Assembly (NCBI GenBank): GCA_016711875.1
Contig: JADJSD010000015.1
Location: 1 to 17,061, forward strand
Direction: 5' to 3'
DNA: 17,061 bases
Source: Betaproteobacteria bacterium
GTDB lineage: Bacteria > Pseudomonadota > Gammaproteobacteria > Burkholderiales > Usitatibacteraceae
In this document: positions 7,973 through 14,322 of the stretch, in pieces
Numbering within the stretch: position 1 is the first letter of the stretch
How the letters are laid out: every line of letters begins with the position of its first letter
Program-made: the position numbers and the translations under genes
The notes under the pieces: generated by a model
Database searches by the model: none
What the model was told of the DNA's origin: nothing
The model's input: only the letters and a program-made list of their open reading frames with translations

Positions 7973-9203
7973 GGGAGCCTCCCCGTTTCCGCCGCCGCGA
8001 CGCATTCCTCCATCGTGGCGAGCATCGGCACGTAGCCGTAGCCGCCCAGGATGTTCACGATCTTGGCGCTGTTGGTGGCGAGGCGCTTCCAGCCGTTGGC
8101 CTCGGCGATCTCGCGCGCGTAGCTCTGGTAGAAGCACATGCCGGAGTAGACGGTGCCGCCCGCGGCCTCGATGCTCGCGGTGTAGCCGAAGCGATCCGCG
8201 TCGGGCTTCACCTGCGGGCTGGTGGTGGCGAGCAGCGGAATCCTGAACTTGCGGCCGACGCACAGCTGCGCGAGCGAGCGCAGCTCGTAGAGGAGAGCTG
8301 CGGCGCGGAGAACACGACCACGTCCACGTCCTTCTCCACCGCGTAGTGCTGGTGCAGGGCGACGATGTCGTTCTGCGTGACGCGGTAGCCGGGCAGGTTC
8401 GCGTCCGCCACGTCTTCCAGGCGCGAGGCCTCCGGCGTGATGCCGACGAGATGAAACAGGGCGGAAGAGCCGAAGCTCGCCATTGCCGCGCCGAAGTGCT
8501 TGAGCTCATCCGAGGTGGGCGCGCGGTCGAGGCCCTCCACGACGGGCACGGCCCAGTAGTTGCCCGCGAGCTTGCCGATGACGCCGCCGAGCGCGCCCCA
8601 GTCGTTGAGGGTGACGGGCGTCCAGTCCGTGCGCACGTGCAGCGTCGCGCGGCGGTGCGAATCGAGGTGGTAGCCGTAGCGTGGCGTGCGGCCGGTGAGG
8701 CCCGCGGAGAGCGCCGAGGGGCCGCCCTCGAAGTTGCTGCGCGCGCCGCACACGCTGTTGGAGTAGATGACCACGCCCGTGTCGCCGAAGGCCACGTGCT
8801 CGCCGCGCGTGGGCGCCTGGATCGTCTGGTAGTTGATGCAGGTGTCCGTCATGGAGACGCCCAGCTTCACGAAGGCGTCGATGGCGCGGCGCTCGAGGGC
8901 GAGCATCCAGTCCTGTTGCTTCAGCTGCTTCGCCTTGCTGAAATCCGTGCCGCGCGGGTCCGTGATGGTGGGGATGCGCACGGTGCGATCGCCCGGGCTG
9001 GTGGTGGTGGCCAGCCTCTCCAGCCAGCGCACGCCCGCCTCGCCCAGGCTTTCGGTATCCGCCATGATGTGGGCCTGCGTGACGGGGACCATGTCCTCCG
9101 CCCCGAAGAACGTGCCCACCTTCACCTGGTGTTGCATCGCGAGCTGGGGTACCTCGCCCAGGTCGCCGGCCAGCATGGCTTTCTCTTGGTCGTTCAGTTT
9201 CAT
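7969..9203 (-). CDS. aconitase X catalytic (large) subunit (DUF521), one frameshift
   Basis: This is a Fe-S dehydratase of the aconitase superfamily. The first part (MKLNDQEKAMLAGDLGEV to about residue 300) contains SMTDTCINYQ (Cys122), IYSNSVCGARSNFEGGPSA (Cys152) and GLTGRTPRYGYH, typical of the family. At about 8290-8300 the frame breaks after VVVFSAPQL. In the next frame LYELRSLAQLCVGRKFRIP continues, then YSGMCFYQSYAREIAE (Cys about 357), ending at 7969. A single missing base explains it and restores about 411 residues, the normal length. The three Cys named are plausible cluster ligands. In bacteria this family includes cis-3-hydroxy-L-proline dehydratase; the substrate here is not proven. 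It is cotranscribed with the swivel gene and possibly with the cupin and WYL genes upstream. Confidence 0.88.
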
Positions 9204-9255
9204 GGTGTTCGAGTCGCCGGTGTGGCGAGGATGGGATTCATGGGAGATTCACGAT

Positions 9256-9284
9256 GCGGGATGGACGAACAGGATAAACGATCC
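9256..9284 (-). promoter_or_regulatory. putative shared regulatory motif upstream of aconitase X
   Basis: On the minus strand this reads GGATCGTTTATCCTGT and continues to TCCATCCCGC. Nearly the same sequence occurs upstream of the Bug receptor gene (12334-12361). The core GGATCGTTTAT plus CTGT is common to both. It lies about 53 bases before the aconitase X start, in the 84-base gap after the cupin gene, so it could contain a promoter or an operator. TTTATCCT resembles a -10 element, but no -35 box is convincing. Confidence 0.45.
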
Positions 9285-9287
9285 ACC

Positions 9288-9629
9288 TCAGCGTTCCCCG
9301 CCCTTCGGCCCCCAGAAGACCACCCAGGTCTCGAAGTCGTCGGAGAAATCCTCGAAGCGGTGGGTGGCGCCGGCTTCGACGAAGAGCACGTCGCCGGGCG
9401 AGAAGGCGATCCGCTCCGCGTTCTTCACGAAGTGGCCCGTGCCGCGGATCACGAGATAAAGCTCGTCCTGGTCGTGCGGCGATTGCGGGTCGGCCCCGCG
9501 CGGCGCGTAGATCCCGACGCGCATCGTCCCGTGACGGATGGGGTAATGGAAGCGCCGGTCGGGCGGGTTCGCCGCGATGGCCGCGAGGATCTCGTCGTGG
9601 CGGCTGGTCCAGGGGGCGGGTTCGGTCAT
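9288..9629 (-). CDS. small single-domain cupin protein
   Basis: This 113-residue protein is one cupin barrel. Motif 1 is SPHDQDELYLVIRGTGHF, with metal-ligand candidates His and Glu but no HxH. Motif 2 is AFSPGDVLFVEAGATHRFED, with the conserved PGD and His. Such proteins act as small-molecule binders, isomerases or dioxygenases, and no specific reaction can be assigned. Its ATG overlaps the stop of the WYL regulator gene (ATGA, 9626-9629), so the two are translationally coupled. The aconitase X pair follows on the same strand after 84 bases, which makes a role in the same catabolic or regulatory unit plausible. Confidence 0.85.
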   Translation of the reverse strand: MTEPAPWTSRHDEILAAIAANPPDRRFHYPIRHGTMRVGIYAPRGADPQSPHDQDELYLVIRGTGHFVKNAERIAFSPGDVLFVEAGATHRFEDFSDDFETWVVFWGPKGGER

Positions 9630-10606
9630 CGTTTCTCCTTGTCGACAGAATGGTGAGTGCGCGCCATGTGCGAGGCGAGCGCGCGCACGGCTTCGCGGAC
9701 CTCGGGCGGTCCGAGCGCTTCGGCCTCTTCGCCCAGGGACAGCACGAGCCGCGCGGCCTGCTCCGGGTTCTCGATCGCCAACGTGACGCGCGCACGGCCT
9801 TGGCGGTCCGGCTTGCCCGCGGCGGCCACGGCATCGGCGGCGTAGCGCCCCAGTTCCGCGAGGCGGCGCCGGCCCTCCGCCGTTAGGCGCAATGTCGCCG
9901 TGCCGGGCCTAAGCCCCGCCTCGAACCGCTCGAGCGAATCGCGCCAGTGCCGCGCGAGGTCGAAGCCCTCGGGCCAGGCGAACGAACGGGAAAGGACCGT
10001 CATGTCGCGGATGCCGGTCACCTTGAACGTGAGCATCCGCGCGCCCGTGCGCCCCGCGAGGTACCACGTGCCCGCCTTCAGCACGAGGCCGATGGGGTCC
10101 ACGGTGCGGCGCTTCACGCCCGTCCAGCTTTCGTAGGTGATCTCGACCGTGCGCTGGTCGAGCACGGCGCGCGTGAGGGCGGGCAGGTGCGTCACGGCAT
10201 CGGCGGCGCGGTACCAGTCCACGGGGTCGACGAGAAACCGCGTGGCCAGGCGCGAGGCGAGGGCGGCGGAATTGCCCGGAAGCGAAGCGAGCATTTTTCC
10301 GCCCGCCCGCGACGAGGCTTCGCCCAGCCCCAGCTGGTTCGCGGCCTCGGGCAGGCCCACCAGGAACATCGTCTCCGCCTCGTCCGGCGTGAGGCCCGTG
10401 AGCTTCGTGCGGTAGCCCTCCAGCAGCCGGAAGCCGCCGCCGGGCCCGCGGTCGCCGATGACGGGGATGCCCGCCGCGCCCAGCTCGTCGATGTCGCGGT
10501 AGATGGTGCGCTCGGAGACGCCGAATTCCTGCGCCAGCGCCTCGGCCGTGAGGCGGGCACGGTGCTGGAGCAGGATGAGGATCGACAGGAGCCGGCTGGC
10601 ACGCAT
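9626..10606 (-). CDS. WYL-domain transcriptional regulator (YafY/DeoR-like)
   Basis: This 326-residue regulator has an N-terminal helix-turn-helix at about residues 18-41 (LTAEALAQEFGVSERTIYRD), then a short wing (GDRGPGGGFRLLEGY). The WYL ligand-sensing domain has its name motif in GTWYLAG (residues 179-185) and ITYESWTGVKRRTVDPIGLV just before. A C-terminal extension of WCX type is also visible. The length is typical. It is coupled to the cupin gene downstream and divergent from the DUF1579-like gene at 10698. A 19-base palindrome in the 91-base gap is the obvious candidate operator, so autoregulation and control of the divergent gene are likely. The ligand is unknown. Confidence 0.9.
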   Translation of the reverse strand: MRASRLLSILILLQHRARLTAEALAQEFGVSERTIYRDIDELGAAGIPVIGDRGPGGGFRLLEGYRTKLTGLTPDEAETMFLVGLPEAANQLGLGEASSRAGGKMLASLPGNSAALASRLATRFLVDPVDWYRAADAVTHLPALTRAVLDQRTVEITYESWTGVKRRTVDPIGLVLKAGTWYLAGRTGARMLTFKVTGIRDMTVLSRSFAWPEGFDLARHWRDSLERFEAGLRPGTATLRLTAEGRRRLAELGRYAADAVAAAGKPDRQGRARVTLAIENPEQAARLVLSLGEEAEALGPPEVREAVRALASHMARTHHSVDKEKR

Positions 10607-10626
10607 TCGCCATGCTAGCCTGAAAT

Positions 10627-10645
10627 CCTGACACGGTTTGTCAGG
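10627..10645. promoter_or_regulatory. palindromic operator CCTGACA-N5-TGTCAGG between WYL regulator and DUF1579-like gene
   Basis: The two seven-base arms are perfect reverse complements around the spacer CGGTT. The site starts 21 bases upstream of the regulator's ATG and ends about 52 bases upstream of the divergent gene's ATG. That is where a dimeric helix-turn-helix regulator controlling both promoters would bind. Binding by the adjacent WYL protein is inferred from position and symmetry. Confidence 0.65.
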
Positions 10646-10697
10646 TGGCCCGCCCCATCATCGCCTCACCCTTCCACGAACCCCCGGAGAGACGACG

Positions 10698-11264
10698 ATG
10701 GCCCACGAACCCGACCGCCCCGACCGCCGCACCGCGCTGCAATCCATGGCGGGCCTCGCCCTTGCCGCACAGGCCGCCTCCAGCCCGCTCGCCGCGGCCG
10801 CTCCGCCAAGCCCCGGGCAAGCCGGGCGATTTCGATTTCCTGAACGGCAACTGGAAGATCAGCCACCGCCAGAAGCCCCCGGGCGCGAAGGAGTGGATCA
10901 CGTTCAAGGGCGAGGCCACCTGCTGGAGCATCCTGGGCGGCGTGGGCAGCATCGAGGAGCTGCGCATTCCCGAACGCAACTTCAGCGGCATGGGCCTTCG
11001 GCTGCTGGACGTGGAGAAGCGCCTGTGGAACGACTTCTGGGTGAACGCGAAGAGCGGCGTGCTGACCACGCCCGGGCTACCGGTCACTTCGAGAATGGCG
11101 TGGGCACCTTCACCGCGGAGGAAACGGAGGGGGGGAAGAAGGTGATCTCGCGCGGCGTGTGGGACCGCATCACGCCCACGTCCTGCCGGTGGCACCAGGC
11201 GGTGTCGAAGGACGGCGGGAAGACGTGGGAGGAGAACTGGTGGATGGAGTGGACGAAGGCCTAG
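10698..11264 (+). CDS. exported DUF1579-like protein with two compensating frameshifts
   Basis: With frames repaired this is a 188-residue protein. It has a twin-arginine-like leader (DRRTALQSMAGLALAAQAA, then SPLAAAAPP), then GDFDFLNGNWKISHR, the opening of DUF1579-type beta-barrel proteins. It continues to ITPTSCRWHQAVSKDGGKTW and ENWWMEWTKA at the end. An extra G at about 10814-10817 shifts the frame before GDFDF, and a missing G at about 11072-11076 shifts it back before TGHFENGVGTF. The start is the ATG at 10698, with GGAGAG six bases upstream. It is divergent from the WYL regulator and probably its target. The function of the family is unknown; a small-molecule-binding or stress role is a guess. 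Confidence 0.75.
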   Translation: MAHEPDRPDRRTALQSMAGLALAAQAASSPLAAAAPPSPGQAGRFRFPERQLEDQPPPEAPGREGVDHVQGRGHLLEHPGRRGQHRGAAHSRTQLQRHGPSAAGRGEAPVERLLGEREERRADHARATGHFENGVGTFTAEETEGGKKVISRGVWDRITPTSCRWHQAVSKDGGKTWEENWWMEWTKA

Positions 11265-11276
11265 CCGGCGCTCGAA

Positions 11277-11302
11277 AGGGCGGCGGCGCGAGCGGCCGCC
11301 CT
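11277..11302. terminator. bidirectional hairpin between convergent genes
   Basis: AGGGCGGC and GCCGCCCT form a perfect eight-base stem around a ten-base loop, located between two convergent stop codons (11264 and 11328). No T tract follows on either side, so it may be a weak or factor-assisted terminator. Confidence 0.45.
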
Positions 11303-11327
11303 GCCACGCCAGGGACTGCCGGCGCGG

Positions 11328-12319
11328 TCAGTCGACCTGCGCGCCGGAATCCTTCACGGCCTTGCCCCACTTCACGATCTCGGCCTTCTGGAAATCCGCG
11401 AGGTTCACGGCATCCGTGACGGGCGCGACGCCCAGGTTGCCGAGCTTCTCGCGGAAGGCGTCGGAGCGGGCGATCTTCTCGACTTCCGCCTTGAGCTTCG
11501 CGGTGACATCCGCTGGCAGGCCCGCCGGCGCGAACACCGCCCACCACGCCGTCGATTCGAAGCCCTTCAGGCCCGCCTCCGCGAGCGTGGGCACATCCGG
11601 CAGCAACGGGGAGCGCTTGGTGCTGCTGATGGCCAGGGCCCGGAGCTTGCCGGCGCGCACGTTCGCGATCACCGACTGCAGCGGGTCGAACATCATCGGG
11701 ATCTGGCCGCCGAGCAGGTCCGTGACGGCCGGGGCGCTGCCCTTGTAGGGGACGTGCTGGAGCTTCACGCCGGCGCTGGCCGCGAACATCTCGCCCGTGA
11801 GGTGGCCCGGGGTGCCGGAGCCCGCGGAGCCGAAGGACACCTTGCCGGGGCTCGCGTTGGCGGCGGAGACCAGGTCGCCGATGGACTTGTACGGCTGCGC
11901 GGGGTTCACCACCACGGCCACCGGGGCGCTCGCGACCAGGGCGATGGGCGTGAAGTCCTTGACCGGGTCGTAGGGGAGCTTCTTGTAGAGGCTGCCGTTG
12001 ATGGCGTGGGTGCCGACGGTGGCCATGATGAGCGTGTAGCCATCGGGGGGAGACTTCGCCACGAGGTCCGCGCCGATGGAGCCGCCGGCGCCGCCACGGT
12101 TGTCGATGACTACCGGTTGCTTCAGGGATTCAGAGAGTAGTTGACCGAGGGGGCGGGCGACGATGTCGGTGGGGCCGGCGGGGAAGGGGACGATGAGGCG
12201 GAGGGATTTGTCGGGGAAGGACTGGGCGGACGCTGGGGAACGACGAGGGGCGATGCGATGAGACCCAGGAGCGCGGCGAGGGCGAGGCGGCGGCTCGGGT
12301 TCGTCGTGGAATTTTTCAT
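11328..12319 (-). CDS. Bug-family solute receptor of a tripartite tricarboxylate transporter (TctC-like), one frameshift
   Basis: This is a periplasmic substrate-binding protein of about 330 residues. MKNSTTNPSRRLALAALLGL is the signal peptide start (ATG at 12319). At about 12235-12240 one base is missing, and the next frame gives ASAQSFPDKSLRLIVPFPAG, the classic mature N-terminus. Other family marks are VVIDNRGGAGGSIGADLVAK, PPDGYTLIMATVGTHAINGS, YDPVKDFTPIALVA, HVPYKGSAPAVTDLLGGQIP and LPDVPTLAEAG. The family is greatly expanded in Burkholderiales and binds carboxylates and related compounds. No TctA/TctB membrane genes are near. It shares an upstream motif with the aconitase X gene, so its ligand may feed that dehydratase; this is inference. 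Confidence 0.9.
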
Positions 12320-12333
12320 GGTCGGCTCGTTGA

Positions 12334-12361
12334 GCGGGTGGATGCACAGAATAAACGATCC
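12334..12361 (-). promoter_or_regulatory. putative shared regulatory motif upstream of the Bug receptor
   Basis: The minus-strand reading GGATCGTTTATTCTGT, continuing to ATCCACCCGC, is close to the motif at 9256-9284, with differences at a few bases and two one-base gaps. It begins 15 bases before the receptor's ATG. The TTTATTCT segment could be a -10 element with a start of transcription just before the gene, but no -35 box is evident. Confidence 0.45.
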
Positions 12362-12478
12362 GATCGCTTTGACGCCGGCCAATGGCCCTTTCCGAAGCGA
12401 GGTCTGCCAAAAACCCGAAGCCAAAGGTCGGACGAACAATGGACATGCGAAGCAGCCAACGGTTGACGAAGCCCGCCG

Positions 12479-13156
12479 CTAGTTGTCCGCAGGGTAGACA
12501 GGTAAGAATCCGCTGCTGCGCAGCGCGCCCCGTACCGCAAGAGTGAACTGTTCGAGTAGATGCGTTGATTGCGCGCGCCCCGCGCTTTGAAGAGACACAA
12601 AGAACTGCTTCCGTAGCCCGCGCGAAATTTCGAGTTGGACACCCGCTCTGGCCAAGCCACGGTTGACGATGTTAGACGGGTCGCGGCCCTGCAGCGCCGG
12701 ATTCGCGTGAGTATCGACGACGAAACCAGCACCGGTGAGCGTTTCTCCCATAGTCGCTGCCAGGTCGACATTGCGACCACCTAGGAACACGACGGGATCA
12801 TTACGCGCCTCGCCATGAATGGCTAACACAACAATTGCCGTGGTGACCAGTTGTAGGCAATGTGGTTCGTCGAAGTTGCTGCTTGTGATGTGAAGCTCAG
12901 AGTTAGCACTCGGCTTCCGACCTTCAAAGAGGTAATACGAAAGGTCCTCACTCGCGAGAGCGATGGCAATCTCTGACGTACCCGGTTCAATGGCTCCGCC
13001 ATGGGGCGCTGCGATTACCACATGGCTGCCCATGTTCCGCAGTCGAATGGCGTATGCGTCCGAGGCCTCGACCCGCGCTAAGTCAGCGAAGTTGGCGTAC
13101 TTATCGGCCACGGATCTGGGCTCTAGCAAATGGAAGGCATTTCCCCGACCTGCCAT
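12479..13156 (-). CDS. poly-gamma-glutamate hydrolase family protein (PGA hydrolase/YjqB-like)
   Basis: This 225-residue protein has the marks of the zinc-dependent family typified by phage PghP and Bacillus YjqB. These are ADKYANFADL near the start, VVIAAPHGGAIEPGTSEIA (residues 46-64, with a predicted metal-ligand His and Glu), SYYLFEGRK, LAIHGEA (His114), VVFLGGRN, SNIVNRGLARAGVQLEI and a closing Arg-rich helix. Characterised members cleave gamma-glutamyl bonds of poly-gamma-glutamate, and phage versions degrade host capsule. No signal peptide is seen. The ATG at 13156 has AGGTG just upstream; a GTG at 13111 giving the commoner short N-terminus is also possible. The codon and base use is visibly more AT-rich than the genes to the left, suggesting transfer. 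No capsule genes are nearby. Confidence 0.85.
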   Translation of the reverse strand: MAGRGNAFHLLEPRSVADKYANFADLARVEASDAYAIRLRNMGSHVVIAAPHGGAIEPGTSEIAIALASEDLSYYLFEGRKPSANSELHITSSNFDEPHCLQLVTTAIVVLAIHGEARNDPVVFLGGRNVDLAATMGETLTGAGFVVDTHANPALQGRDPSNIVNRGLARAGVQLEISRGLRKQFFVSLQSAGRAQSTHLLEQFTLAVRGALRSSGFLPVYPADN

Positions 13157-13291
13157 GGCACCTGGTTATCAACTAGCAAGTCCTAGGCCGCGACAGACGC
13201 AAATGAACCGAAGGGGGGCTTTTCAAATGCCAGAAGCAGAAATGCCAACCGCAAGCGTAAACGCTTTTCGAAAAGACGCTAGCGAAGTCCA
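13157..13291. other. AT-richer intergenic region with nested inverted repeats
   Basis: The gap between two minus-strand genes holds AAGCGT-AA-ACGCTT (13253-13266) overlapping CTTTTCGAAAAG (13264-13275). It lies 17-39 bases beyond the stop of the gene ending at 13292 and could be a terminator or an operator for the hydrolase gene. There is no clear T tract. Confidence 0.3.
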
Positions 13292-13864
13292 TCATTGCTC
13301 GCCGCCTTCGCCGCATCTAATGTCCTTAAAGCAGATGTTTTCCAGCGTGTCCCATGCGCGGTCCATTTCTTCCCAGTCACAAATCCACTTCGTGGGCGAA
13401 TGAATCACAGCAGAGTCCGTAACCATCATCATCCAAAACTCGCACCACGTAGGAACCCAAAAATGGAGAATGAAATTAGTGCTCCGAATTTCGAAGCCTT
13501 TCGTGGCTTTGAGAGGTGCTAGCACTAACTGAGGCATGTCAGGATGCTCACGGGTATCTTGGACGTCGCTGTTGCCAATGTCGGTAAAGAGTCCCTGCAT
13601 CAGCTTATGCGACATCGAGCACCAGCGAGAGTCCACCTCAATTGGAGGTTCTCCCCACCACCCAAGATTGTCACGGTCGTGGGGGAGCATGACCCTGCCC
13701 TCTGCCAATCCACTCCAGATATCGGCCTCTCTCTGCAACCTTGCCTCCCCCATGGGTGTGCCGTTGTAGAAGCGGCCAAGGCGTAGCACAACTTCTTTAG
13801 CAGATTGGTCCTGAGGGCCTGCGATGCTGAAGATGCTTGGAAACAGATCGTTGATAATTGGCAT
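13292..13864 (-). CDS. hypothetical protein, Trp-rich, unrecognised
   Basis: I do not recognise this 190-residue protein. It has no signal peptide and no clear membrane segment. Visible features are a Trp- and Met-rich stretch in the last third (HFWVPTWCEFWMMM, then KWICDWEEMDRAWDTLE), the motif LGWWGEPPIEVDSRWCSMSH mid-protein, and Cys scattered near the C-terminus. I chose ATG 13864 over the ATG 66 bases upstream because GAGAAG sits five bases ahead of it and the extra N-terminus looks non-coding. The gene is clearly AT-richer than the left two-thirds of the window and lies on the same strand as the hydrolase and the SMC-like ATPase. It is probably accessory; function unknown. Confidence 0.6.
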   Translation of the reverse strand: MPIINDLFPSIFSIAGPQDQSAKEVVLRLGRFYNGTPMGEARLQREADIWSGLAEGRVMLPHDRDNLGWWGEPPIEVDSRWCSMSHKLMQGLFTDIGNSDVQDTREHPDMPQLVLAPLKATKGFEIRSTNFILHFWVPTWCEFWMMMVTDSAVIHSPTKWICDWEEMDRAWDTLENICFKDIRCGEGGEQ

Positions 13865-14322
13865 GTTACTTCTCGCATCACAAGTGAAGCCGAGGTGAAA
13901 GGACTCAATCCTGTGAGAACCGGCGCGCATGGGGCACCCGGCGACGCCTGAAGAACTGCGGGGTGTGCGCCGGTAGGCTGGTGATAAAGGGACGCTACAC
14001 CAACATAGCCAATGATTCTAAGCGAGAGGTTGGGGAGCAATTGCGCCAAATGTGGGATTCAATAGGTTCAACGGAGTAACGTCGAACTACCGCTTCCGAC
14101 CCAATGCGGACCTTCAGAATAACCCGGCAGTAGCGTGTCAAGGTTTCCCGCTCTGCCTGAAATCTAGAGCTAATCAGTGGGGAGATCTGGTTGAGGGCAA
14201 TGTGTTTAGCCGGCCGCCTTACAGCTGTGACACCAGTCGGCCCAAACACGGCCGAGCGCTCGCTCGACTTCGCGCGTGAATACCATCGGTTCAGACGGTC
14301 CGAGCAAAAGCCGGCACTCGAG
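13865..14322. other. gene-free stretch between the hypothetical protein and the SMC-like ATPase
   Basis: About 460 bases have no convincing coding region on either strand. They contain an imperfect inverted repeat GTTCAACG-N6-CGTCGAAC (14066-14087), followed directly by TACCGCTTCCGACCCAATGC (from 14088). The latter resembles, from memory, short sequences that recur between genes in many proteobacteria and are often mis-annotated as small proteins containing FRPxAD. No tRNA, IS end or att-like duplication was found. Confidence 0.45.

Noticed and set aside
9256..9284. Classical sigma-70 promoter before aconitase X
   Set aside because: A -10-like TTTATCCT is present, but nothing resembling TTGACA lies 16-18 bases upstream here or at the second copy.
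13995..14279. Small frames on both strands in the gene-free stretch
   Set aside because: No ribosome sites, no family resemblance, mutually overlapping; one contains the FRPxAD-like string typical of spurious proteins.
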